Both the position numbers and the translations under genes were made by a program. DNA of 64,000 bases from Diaporthe sp. PMI_573 (Eukaryota > Ascomycota > Sordariomycetes > Diaporthales > Diaporthaceae), in assembly GCA_021399435.1 (NCBI GenBank), contig JAJTUP010000085.1, positions 124,001 to 188,000 on the forward strand, in the 5' to 3' direction. Positions 55,200 to 64,000 of the stretch are shown piece after piece. The notes below the pieces were generated by a model. It searched no databases and was not told where the DNA came from. It saw only the letters and a program-made list of their open reading frames with translations. Each line of letters begins with the position of its first letter. The stretch's first letter is position 1.

Positions 55200-55700
55200 G
55201 GTCAGAGTCATAGCTAAAATGCGTGGGAAGTCGACCTAGGCCGGCTGCTTAGCTGGTCGAAGGGACGGGCTCAATTGACCTCAATTACGCGATTGCCGCC
55301 TTGTTCTTCGATGTGTGCACTTTCGCCGTCTTCAGAGCTTCAATTTCAACATTCATTAAATCAATCATACGTTGTAATGAATCAATATGATGAAAAGGTG
55401 CCAAATTCACATACAAAATTAGGGGACTTTGATGTGCGGGCTTCTTGTGCCTGTGCGGGAATTTTGTGCCCAACTGTGAGGGAGGTACGAGCTCACAGTT
55501 GTGCCGGGTGGGGCCCGGCCAACGGGTACTTCTAAAGGTGGAGTCTTAATTGTTCTTATTCCCTAATAGTGGCACTGCATTTCGTCTGATTTACTGGTTG
55601 CCTAGTCTGCACCGGGCTAGCTATTGAGCCGCTGCGGGGTAGTGTAAATTAGCTAGTTCAGCCTGCTGAAATAGGGGCTCCGTCCTAATAGTCTTCCTTT
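55200..55700. other. Short minus-strand transposase-like scrap, otherwise empty
   Basis: Minus 55473-55285 reads HRHKKPAHQSPLILYVNLAP and MIDLMNVEIEALKTAK, resembling the tail of a DDE transposase, but too short to assign. An inverted CAACTGTGAG / CTCACAGTTG pair lies at 55471-55500 and could form a hairpin. Confidence 0.35.
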
Positions 55701-55747
55701 TCTAATACTAAGAGATTGCCCCTACCTATATACTTACCTCTAACGCT

Positions 55748-57450
55748 ATGGCACGGCTACCTAGTCCTATCGATTAGTACCGTGACTATATTACTTTTCT
55801 GTACCTTAATGGCGCCTCGCGAAGTAAGATTAGGCATAAGCTTCGGAAGCGTTACTATATCGCTGTCGACCTTAGTATAATCTCCCGGCGGATAGCTAGC
55901 TGGGGACTTCTACGTTAGCAATCACGTACCATTGAGACGCCTGAGCTTATTGAAGCTATCCGTGACCTTGTCTTCCGCGTTGGCCTTACCGAGAAGTAGA
56001 CCTTGAGTGTCTTTTAGAGGCAAGACTGGCCTATCACTAAAAGAGGGTTAAAACGGATCAGACTTCACCCGGACCGCCGCTGGGTTCGTCGCATTAATAG
56101 CGATGAAGAACGCCTTGCCTTATTGGAGAAGACAGAGCAGGTTATTGTCGAGATGACGCAGCGGTCTAATGCTATTGCAGGATACGGCAGAAGGTTTCTC
56201 TAGCCATATCTGCGCCAGCAATAGCAGCTCTGGGTACCAAGAGATCCCCTCTTTGAGATGTACTAAATTATGTTCCTAAACGAGGTTGAGATGCGCAAAA
56301 GGACGATGCGGAGGAAGAAGGGGCAGTTCCTTGTCCCGGAGCCAAACTACCAGTTGTGTATTGACGGCCTATAGCTTCCGCCCGTGGTTTCTGCAAGCAG
56401 ACAGGGGTAGAGAAACGCCATTAGTCGCAGCAGCCCACTGGAACTTTGCTTTAGCTACAGGCGGATGTGTAGAATGGAATGGGCAGGTCTTCCAACAGGG
56501 CAAACGATTAAAGGATTCCTATAAGGCGGCACCGAGTACGAAGAATATCAAAATCGAGGGTTAGTGGGAACGCATGCTTCACGTCTATTCCCGACAGTAG
56601 GTAGACTACTTTGAAGAGCTTGCTAGGGATGGGGATTTTGACGGCAGTATGCTTGAGGACTAGATTGCTATCTACGCTGTCTTCGAAGGTGTATTGCGTT
56701 AAGAGCTCTTCGACTTCGTCGAAGCGTGGAATCTATATAAAATACGCCTCTAGAAGAATCGTCCTCACGTTATCCACGGCCAGCCCTGGATAAATTATTA
56801 TTACCTTGGCCTAGATAAGGCCTGCAATTAGGGGATCCCTATCGACCGCCCGGTCCTAGCCGAAATGCTACGACCCCTGGCTGGTATCGATATCAGCATA
56901 TATCTAGAGCCAGAGACGAAGGAGTAGTGCCGCGGAGTCCTCGCAGAAATGGGCTACGATGACGTAGTCCTTGGCAATCACTAGGACCCTGATAAGCTGC
57001 GTCTATTCAAGCGCTTCTACCTTGCCCTTCGGGACAGGATCATTCAACACATCGAAAGTAGACAACCACCTGGGCTAGCGTACCGTAGGGCTCCAACTGG
57101 GGGAGTTACTAAATATATAAGCTACCGCGTCTATGTGCGCATTAAATTATCTAACTATATATAGGAATCATTACTTGCACGAGCAAAGCAAGCCCGGCAA
57201 GACGAATTAGAAGATATGGAACCAGCAGAACAGCCACTTATTGAGTTTAGTGTTAACGACGAAGAAGGAAATGACATCGAGGAAATAGTGGTGATGGGGA
57301 GGATGGTAACCGGTCTGATGAGGAACCTAAGTAGTCAATCCTTCCTTTTTCTAGGTCGAGAGGTAACGGTCATGGGGATCTTTGTGCCTCTAAAACGTAT
57401 AGATTGGGCCGGGGGGAGTCCGTTAATAGCACTATCCGCGTATCGTTGGG
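55748..57450 (+). pseudogene. rve-type integrase-core transposon, internally deleted
   Basis: The plus strand encodes YRDYITFLYLNGASRSKIRH (HTH-like), RRWVRRINSDEERLALLEKT and a basic region. PNYQLCIDG near 56360 has the first catalytic Asp. About 30 residues are missing before RPWFLQADRGRETPLVAAAH (second Asp). Then come PSTKNIKIEG-WERMLHVYSR and ELFDFVEAWNLYKIRL-KNRP, matching the fungal/animal 'integrase core domain' transposon proteins with NIRIERLW and LF..F...HN...R. Many TAG/TAA stops are in frame. The tail (EDMEPAEQPLIEFSVNDEEG) is intact. It is a dead element. Confidence 0.65.
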
Positions 57451-57470
57451 TTTGGGCTCCTTCGATGGAG

Positions 57471-57773
57471 TCAGGGATGACTGCCGATTGCGGGCTTACC
57501 TGCTGAGATCAGTATTTCGCTAGGCAAGAACTTAGTCTGGTTGCATACAAACTCCTTGAAGAGACTAGTCTCGCTCTCACAGTCGACCTCGTCCTCTTGG
57601 TCTGCATCACGCTTATCTCCCTCCCCATCAGAGACGCTATCAAGCATTAGATTAGCGACCGCGTCTTCGGATTCGCTGAAGTCAACCACATCCCCCTTCA
57701 CAACGATATTGTCGAGGATATCGTTACGGTCCTTATACGCCAAGTTCAGGTAGGTGGAAGCTAGAACTGCCAT
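57471..57773 (-). CDS. Acidic hypothetical frame
   Basis: A 100-codon minus frame with an acidic stretch (DSVSDGEGDKRDADQEDEVD) and DFSESEDAVANLML. It is adjacent and antiparallel to the rve-type element and may be part of it or of a neighbouring broken gene. No family recognised. Confidence 0.25.
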   Translation of the reverse strand: MAVLASTYLNLAYKDRNDILDNIVVKGDVVDFSESEDAVANLMLDSVSDGEGDKRDADQEDEVDCESETSLFKEFVCNQTKFLPSEILISAGKPAIGSHP

Positions 57774-57874
57774 TTCCTATTTGACCTATTCCCGATTCTT
57801 CGTACCATTGTCCTGATTGATCTGCCTCTCTTGCTTGATACTTCTCACGTCAGTGCATATTCCGGTTCGAGCCA

Positions 57875-58480
57875 CAGGTCATACAGCAGCTTGAGCTCCT
57901 GCGCGGAAAGCTGCTCAGATCCACGGGCCAGGAGGCTTTCGACGTCACGACAGCCTATTCGTGTTTCACCACCGACGTGATCTCGCTCTATTCTTTTGGC
58001 GAGTCACTGGGCTTGCTCACGCAGCAGGGCTGGGAGCCTAACTGGCGTCAGCCTACCTACTCGTTCCTAAACACGACTTTATTTTCCGCTTCATTTCAGC
58101 CCTCCGGTCACTCGTCAGCCTCGGCAATTTCTTAGCACGCTGCGGTTGGATGGGTACGGACATCAAGATGCTAGTGTACACGCTCCACACCCGCATTCCC
58201 AACATGATTTCCAGAGTTCAGGCCAATACCCGCTCAGATATCACGGATGAGAGTGAGTCGATCTTTCGAGAGATCTTAAACTCTAGGACTCTCCCAGCTG
58301 GCGAGAAGGCCTTATCACGGTTATCGGCAGAAGCGATGGCCCTTTTGAGTGCCGGCACGGAAACAACCGCTTGGACGTTGTCAATTGTCACATTCCACGT
58401 GCTGTCAAAGCCGGAGGTCCTGGCTCGGCTGAGTGCGGAGGTGGGACAGGCATTTCCTGACGCGACAGGGCTCTCGTCGC
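57875..58480 (+). pseudogene. Second cytochrome P450 fragment
   Basis: From about 57880 the frame reads LELLRGKLLRSTGQEAFDVT and AYSCFTTDVISLYSFGESLG. After a one-base shift in the T-rich ACTTTATTTTCC (about 58075) it continues FIFRFISALRSLVSLGNFLA. Then LPAGEKALSRLSAEAMALLS, AGTETTAWTLSIVTFHVLSK (I-helix AGTETT) and AEVGQAFPDATGLSSRL follow. The match ends near 58480 before ExxR and the heme Cys. The pattern resembles trichodiene-oxygenase-like fungal P450s. It is truncated at both ends and frameshifted, with Gypsy sequence at its 3' break. Confidence 0.8.
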
Positions 58481-58489
58481 GACTTCGCT

Positions 58490-58650
58490 CGGCGGCAATG
58501 CTGGCAGTTCGCAGCCCAACGTTGCACGAAATACAGCATCCCGGGCCAGTAGTACTCACCGTCTACGATATCGTAGGTCTTTGCGGATCCGGGGTGTCCA
58601 GCGACAGGGGAGGCATGACAGAAGGGGACAAGAAGCTCGATATCCATGCT
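58490..58650 (-). pseudogene. Gypsy integrase zinc-binding (H2C2) scrap
   Basis: On the minus strand HASPVAGHPGSAKTYDIV, YYWPGMLYFVQRWAANC and CQHCRRAKSRRE match the HHCC zinc-binding domain upstream of the integrase core of Ty3/Gypsy elements (H-x(4)-GH ... C-x2-C). Only this domain is present. Confidence 0.75.
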
Positions 58651-58839
58651 ATCTTTGGAGTGGCATGGAAATCCTGGGATTCTGGGGAGCACGCTGAAGA
58701 AGTGCCTTGCACACATCATGGCGTGGGGTTTGAACCGCCCCCTTCTCGTTCATGACGAGAGCGGTGCCAGCAAGGACTTGCATGGCGGCCACGCTGATCC
58801 TGAGCCGCTCGTGCGGGATCAGGTGATGCGCTAGTGGTA

Positions 58840-60382
58840 TCATGTGTCTGTAGGAACCAGAAAGGCTCTTTGGGATATATACTGAGCCGGTGACCGAAGT
58901 ATTTGGAGTGATATGTTGTTCGTCAGCAAGATCAGATTGGTCGGTCGCTTGGATCGAGTCCCTGTTTGACGGTGACAACTGATGGCACTCAAGCTCTTGG
59001 GAAAGCCCGGTTTCGGCAAGCAGTGGGACATCGAAACTCAACTGCGACGGCAGCTGGTCAATACCCAAAAAATGTTTTGAGGTGTGTAGGCATCCAAAGC
59101 TCGTACACGTTCTTCGTAAAGGAGTATGCCGTCCATTTTTGCTTTCCATCAAGAGCAGCGAAAGAAAATTCGTGGGTTGGATGACGGTAAAACTCGATGT
59201 CTTCTCCATCTATGATAGGATAGTGACCGTAGATCCTAACAAATCGATGATCATGCGAAATGGTGAAGGACAAGATTTGGCGATTGACTTCCACCTCGCG
59301 CTTAACAAGCCGAAATAGCTCGACGATGGCTTGCGCAGCAAGTGTTCCGCTGTGGGCGTTCTGACGATCAGCTATTTCAAGCGGCGCAGCGCCGCACTTG
59401 ACTTCGCATGTCAGAAAGGGAAAGTATATCAGGTACGTCGCCATAAAGAACGATTGGTCCGCACCAAGGAAGTCGCCAATGAACGGTGAAAGCTTTTCAA
59501 GCTGGGCGGCGGTGAACGCCTCCCGTCTGAATCCCACGGAGTAGTCAGGTTGCGGGGGCGTGCACAGTAAGTGGAATAGAGTTGTTCCAGCCTTCATTGA
59601 TCCTCTCCATCAAAAAGTTAAGCTCGCTTGCGCCGTATGTGGCGAGATTCTCCGCTGGGGAAAACGATCAAAGGCGTAATGTCGCGTATTATCCTAGCCT
59701 CGTTTCTGTCTGCGACCTTTCGACAAGTTGTCTCAAATATATCGTCACGGAAGAGAGAGTCTCTGGGGTATGCTTGGGTCGCTTCGAGTAACTTATTGAC
59801 TGTGGATTTGCTTGTGATGGTGATTCCCAGGTCGGATTTGTCCATGAAACTTCCTTTGGTCGCAAGCAATATCTTATATCGTGGGTCGCGATATGGGGCA
59901 ATTTTCTCCTCCCTCGGCTTTTGATCACTCGGCATTCTGGATGTGGCTGAGCCAGACCCTGCTCGTTTCCGCGTTAAAGATGAGGAAGATTTCTTTCTGG
60001 CGAGGAAGTGTTGCATACTGGGCGCTTGTGCGAAATATTCTTGCGGCCAGCCTGTTTCGCTTGCCCAATGAGCAACAGCATAAAGCCCATCGGCCGTCTC
60101 TTCCTGTGCGGACTCGTGCGAGCAAACAGATACCCGGCGACACTTTGAGGTGCGACTGTCTTCCAGGGTATCTTCGTCGTCACGAGGTCGCCTTCGATGC
60201 GTCCTTTGAGGAGCTATGGGCGATCTGGATACTCGTTGTAGGGAGGTCGGCGGAGCGTGTCTTGGTGTCGAATTCGGGAGCAGGGTCGGTTCAATCTGCT
60301 TATTTAGGACCCAGCCTTGGCGGCGACGAGCTTTCTGCTGTCCAGTCCTGCGCACTCTGTTATGATGGCTTCCTGCTACCAA
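58840..60382 (-). pseudogene. DUF7924-domain protein with three frameshifts
   Basis: A disordered Arg/Ser-rich N-terminal part (60382-about 59990) is followed by family blocks YRDPRYKILLATKGSFMDKS and ARIIRDITPLIV. A shift near 59655 leads to ENLATYGASELNFLMERINE. A second shift near 59555 leads to PDYSVGFRREAFTAAQLEKL, FMATYLIYFPFLTCEVKCGA, IADRQNAHSGTLAAQAIVEL and FRLVKRE. A third shift in a T run near 59065 leads to the typical tail (IDQLPSQLSFDVPLL). Order and spacing match fungal DUF7924 proteins, which have a nuclease-like EVKCG core; function is unknown. Three indels argue for a pseudogene rather than sequencing error. Confidence 0.75.
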
Positions 60383-61000
60383 CGATTAGCCTTTGTATAT
60401 GAACAGAGAACACCGTCCAGTACCTTGGGAAAGGGAAGTCGTGTCTTGGAGCGAGCTGGGATCTGCGCGTGCTTGAGCTCGAGTGCGTGTCATGGCGATG
60501 GAGATGTTTGCTTTATGAATACCCCGTGTCTCTTAGAAGGTGGAACTGATGCAGGATGGTTGGGTTAATGGGTAAGTAGAGTGAAATATTGCAGCGCTAA
60601 GATTTGACTGACTCACCACGGTGATTTGTACAGAACTCGATTGGCGCTCCGCTCTCCGTTCGATCATCAATGCACTCTCCAATGAAATCAACAAACTATC
60701 GCTTCACAACATCAAATTGATCTTCACTGCCGCGGCTGACCAATTGCTCAGCATGCGTTCTCGGAGCTTTCAGTTGGGAAATAGCACATTTGCTGGAGTT
60801 GGGCAAAGACCTTATTTTGGTTCCCCATGTTTTCTCTAAAATTTGGAAGAACAGAAGGGGAAGCATATATAAAGGGTAGAGTCTTGCCCTTGATGAAAAT
60901 AAACTATACGGGTTGTGAGCCTCAAATTTGTAAGATTATCATTCACAGCTTGCCGCCGCGCTTGGGTACGCCTCTCGCTACCCTCACCAGGTATGTAACA
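60383..61000. other. No gene recognised
   Basis: Short frames only (for example 60621-60839). This may include decayed upstream exons of the next feature. Confidence 0.35.
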
Positions 61001-61019
61001 GGATTGGTGGTCAACTCGA

Positions 61020-61610
61020 ATGCTCTGCCATTTGCTCGAATTAGCATATTGGCCAATCATAGGCTTAAGGCAGGCTCAGTCTCAAGGCGACTCATCTCGG
61101 TCGCAACGCCCGATCGCCGTTGCTGAACAGACCAAGGCAATCCTCTTCTTGGGCACGCCGCACCGTGGGACCAACTGCGGGATATGGGGATGGTGGGCGG
61201 CGCAAGCTCTCCGGCCTCTTGGGTCGAACCCACTGATTTTAGCCAACCTAGAATATGACTCGCTTGATTTGCTTGATCTGCACAGCGCATTTACGAGGCG
61301 TGCTGCTCATGTCCGTGTATTCAAATTCTTCGAAAAGTGGCAAACAGAAGTTTTTCGGCTATGATTTTTTCGTAAACGCCAATTCGTAAGTAAGGCAGGT
61401 ATCCTTTTTAGGACAGTGCTAATAGCATCAATAGTGTGTTCTCGAGCAGTCTGCCAAATATGACGGAGTGAACGTTAAAAATGTGGGACTCTCCGAAGAC
61501 CACTACGGGCTCAACAAATTTGGCTTCAAGAACGAAAGTCACAGCTCTATAGTCAGAGGACTTCGCAGTGTAATATATGCCGCTCGAATAGTGAATCAAG
61601 GGCCATGTTG
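61020..61610 (+). pseudogene. STAND-type alpha/beta-hydrolase (lipase-like) N-terminal domain remnant
   Basis: The frame carries IAVAEQTKAILFLGTPHRGT, WAAQALRPLGSNPLILANLE and DSLDLLDLHSAFTRR. An intron-like GTAAGT (61386) to CAATAG (61434) leads to EQSAKYDGVNVKNVGLSEDH and YGLNKFGFKNESHSSIV. LFLGTPHRG and DHYGLNKFG (catalytic His) are the hallmarks of the lipase-like domain that begins many fungal STAND/NACHT proteins. The nucleophile GHSxGG segment upstream is not clear, and no NACHT or repeat part follows. Stops near 61363 also interrupt. It is a fragment of a second NLR-type gene. Confidence 0.7.
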
Positions 61611-61908
61611 TGAGAGACCTGGCTCTGGATCATGACATACACACTGTCTTGGCTGAAAGGATGTCTGTCTGTCCCGGCAGGTGAAGAAATAATTAACGTG
61701 AAGACTGGTCAAGTGAGGCATGGCCTGATCGAGACCAACCCGGGGATGGAGTCGCAGCACCAGACCGGATAGCTTATCAGTCATTAGACATGGTATGGGT
61801 TGCAGATCTTTGTTGGTACAAGAGGAGTTGATCGAGATGTGGGACAGTCCTGTCCGCAGGCCCGTCTGGGAAATGACTCCGTGTGGTTTCGGCCGGGCTC
61901 CTAGGTAA
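61611..61908. other. Intergenic, no feature
   Basis: Nothing coding or repeated was recognised. Confidence 0.4.
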
Positions 61909-62430
61909 CTAGAACAAAGCAGTCACGGCAACCTGTAGACTACTACACAGCCTCTTGAGGTTGCGAGGGTACGTTGGTCTCTGTTGCTTAGCAGAAGTTC
62001 GCTCCGGTCTACGTAAGCATTGTAGATGTCTGAGACGTGCCAGCGATCCGATGTCCTGTTGCATGCCGGGAGAATAGAGAGGAGCAAGCTTGAATCCAAT
62101 ACCTGGGCTCACATCTCGGTGGAGTTCAAGGAAATCTAAGCTGTCGAGCACTACTACGCGGGAGGAGTTCGCCTTGTGAATGAGAGAGAATTCCGGTCTG
62201 GGCACAAAGTCGTATTCGTCCCCGTGCCGTGACAACCTCATCTGGAACAGGAGACTGAATCCACACTTGGAAAGAAAAGGCGAGAAGCACGCAGATGCAT
62301 CATGAATATCCCTCGACGAACATTGCACGGTCCATCGTGTGGAGCTCAAATGCGGAATGCCGGTATGTTCTTGTTCCTTCCAATCGCCTCCCGAAGTTTC
62401 TGTGACTCTTGATGATACGCACTCTCCCAC
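61909..62430 (-). CDS. Hypothetical protein
   Basis: A 173-codon minus frame. The middle (FSLLFQMRLSRHGDEYDFVP, NSSRVVVLDSLDFLELHRDV) looks like a folded beta/alpha segment, while the end is Arg/Leu-rich. It is downstream and co-oriented with the Ulp1-like gene, 52 bp from its stop, and could be a separate gene or a lost extension. No family recognised. Confidence 0.35.
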   Translation of the reverse strand: MGECVSSRVTETSGGDWKEQEHTGIPHLSSTRWTVQCSSRDIHDASACFSPFLSKCGFSLLFQMRLSRHGDEYDFVPRPEFSLIHKANSSRVVVLDSLDFLELHRDVSPGIGFKLAPLYSPGMQQDIGSLARLRHLQCLRRPERTSAKQQRPTYPRNLKRLCSSLQVAVTALF

Positions 62431-62482
62431 ACGCTTACGTAAGTGAACGTTAAAAACAGCTTCTTCTGTATTTCGCTCCTAT

Positions 62483-63991
62483 TCATTTTCCAGCCTCAAG
62501 CATCTCGACGGCTTCGCTCACGGCCCTGGCAATCATATTGAGTGTCTTGGCCATAAACTCACCACGCGCTCGACAGATCATCGTTTCCTGCAGTCGATCC
62601 CGTGTCTCAGATTGTAGTGACGCAGTGGGCGGGTACTCCTCAGTCGCCGACGAAGACACCTTAAATAAACATTCATCCACTCTGGTAAGCAGACGAAGAC
62701 TGTTTTCCAAGTTCTCACTGTCTTCCTCAAGCCTGTCAAGCTGGTCCCTCTGGGACGCCGCCAACGTAGCGAGGCAACCCAGCATGTCGCGAATGCAAGC
62801 TCCGGACCTTATGATGCTATTCCTCCTATCCCTCTTCTCCGCTGCCGCTGTGTCAAGGCGCTGCTGTTGATGTTCAATTGCCTTACTGGCCGCCTCGTAG
62901 CTGATAGATACCCGACTATTGCTGCAGAGGATTTTCCACCCTTCGTTGTCTTCGGAATCGCTACATTCAAGCAGGACTGTGTCGTCATCGAACTCGCTCC
63001 CCCAGCAGAGACGAAATGGGTCCCCAATCCTTATCCTCAACATAAACTTCAGCACATCCCGCCACAGGAAGCCTTCTCGTATTTCAGGCAACCGCATCTC
63101 GGTGCCGAGCGTAGCTGAAACAATGCAAACAGCATTGACAATGATGGCAACTCCAGTGTCGACGCTTCCTGTCCGGGGACAATCCATTTCCTTGATTGGC
63201 CCCAATATATGACGCTGATGGCTAGATAATATTTTTGAAACAACCTGCGTAGTGTTCTCAGCCGGCATCGGGTTCCACACCCGTATTCCGGTAGAGTCAA
63301 GGACGCACAAGACCCAGTGCTCCTCGCAGGACTGAGAAGGATGGAAGTAGATGGGAACAAGGGTGATTAGCTCTGGATGGAAAAATGTAGAACGCTCGGG
63401 CTTGTCGTGCGTAGGAGATTGGCTGGATTGGGAGACAGAGTCGACAAACCTGACGGTGAATGGGAACAAAGCTATGAGAAGATAGAAAAAGGTGTTGATG
63501 ATCTTGTGATTCAGGGGCCGGCTAGGCTTGAGGCAATCAAGGTTGCTCTGATTGAACCTGAGGTGGCAGTCATGTTTAGTAGTGGAGTCTCTGCTGGTAG
63601 TAGGTGTGTTGTTGGCTCTATCGTTAGAAACCATCATCTCTGCAGACACTGGTGATCTAAGTCTATTTCTCTTCTGTCTATTTTCTTTTTGCTTATCATT
63701 GGTGCCCTGTTGTTGCCTTGTCTTTCAAAAACGTTTCTGGCTAGCTTGGACTGTCGGGCGACCCCGTTGCTTTGGCTTGTCAGGTTGATCTGAGTGTATG
63801 TCGAAGGTCTTGGAAACGACTGCGTCTTCCCTGGACGATGTGCTCATCTGAGGACTGGCTGCTCGGATGCAATCAGGATCGAGGCGATCCGAACCAAAAC
63901 TCCCAGGCGGGACTGGATCGACAGGGCGTTTGTAGAGATCCGCCGGATTGACGTACATGCCCGGACTCTCTGCCGCAGGTTGTGATGGCAT
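62483..63991 (-). CDS. Ulp1/C48-protease-like protein with altered catalytic residues
   Basis: The 388-codon frame (63649-62483) has PELITLVPIYFHPSQSCEEH, HWVLCVLDSTGIRVWNPMP, CPRTGSVDTGVAIIVNAV and a C-terminal coiled coil (QRDQLDRLEEDSENLENSLR). The HW...D, (D/N)xxP and CPxxxxxDxG spacing resemble fungal Ulp1-like SUMO/ubiquitin-like proteases. The Asp of the triad appears as Asn (WNPMP) and the nucleophile Cys as Thr (VDTGVAI). If the assignment holds, it is a pseudoprotease. The same frame extends upstream to Met 63991 through one TGA near 63725. The N-terminal part (MPSQPAAESPGMYVNPADLY) may belong to the gene via an intron or be separated by a nonsense mutation. Confidence 0.5.
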
Positions 63992-64000
63992 GTCTGCGAA

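Noticed and set aside
58150..58755. Full 201-codon plus frame as one protein
   Set aside because: Only its first part is P450; after about 58480 it is antisense of the Gypsy integrase scrap.
59881..60402. 173-codon plus frame
   Set aside because: Antisense of the disordered N-terminal part of the DUF7924 pseudogene.

Overview
The window is nuclear DNA of a filamentous ascomycete (Pezizomycotina, most likely Sordariomycetes). The signs are short spliceosomal introns (GTAAGT donors, CTAAC-type branch sites), fungal-only families (DUF3723, DUF7924, fungal Zn-cluster regulator domain, TUDOR hypervirulence-type protein, NB-ARC STAND remnants) and long A+T-rich TpA-loaded tracts typical of repeat-induced point mutation (RIP). 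It reads as an accessory or subtelomere-like compartment: few intact host genes lie among transposons and many broken genes. No rRNA, tRNA or CRISPR array was recognised.

Layout. 0-1 kb: end of an alpha/beta hydrolase gene. 1.2-4.3 kb: Asn/Ala/Gly-repeat gene with a 202-bp MITE in its probable intron, a second MITE, then RIP-degraded DNA. 4.3-11.7 kb: glyoxalase-fold (VOC) gene with a late frameshift, an SDR fragment fused head-on to a cytochrome P450 fragment, a decayed transcription-factor gene, a minus-strand hypothetical gene and a tiny bZIP gene. 11.7-14.2 kb: hAT copy 1. 14.4-19 kb: NB-ARC pseudogene, intact TUDOR-domain gene, intact ATF-like bZIP gene. 19.8-29.6 kb: repeats and LTR retrotransposon relics destroyed by RIP. 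29.6-37.3 kb: divergently arranged decayed genes (AcuF-like C2H2 zinc-finger gene on minus; helical domain plus subtilisin-like protease on plus; an uncharacterised family downstream), broken mainly by stops one transition away from a sense codon. 38-41.4 kb: NRPS carrier-domain scrap, nucleic-acid-deaminase-like pseudogene, DUF3723 pseudogene and a two-exon hypothetical gene. 41.4-47.3 kb: hAT copies 2 and 3 as arms of a large inverted repeat. 48.6-58.7 kb: SAM-domain gene, piggyBac fragment, MADS-like small gene, a fourth hAT, an rve-type element, a second P450 fragment and a Gypsy integrase scrap. 58.8-64 kb: DUF7924 pseudogene, STAND lipase-like domain remnant, and a Ulp1-protease-like gene that seems to lack catalytic residues.

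Together the contents suggest a graveyard of self/non-self recognition (STAND/NLR) and secondary-metabolism genes shuffled by transposons. The strongest structural signal is an exchanged 8-bp target duplication at hAT copies 1 and 3. It implies that about 30 kb between them was inverted by recombination between the elements. DUF3723 plus NLR remnants are typical Starship cargo, but no captain recombinase was recognised here.
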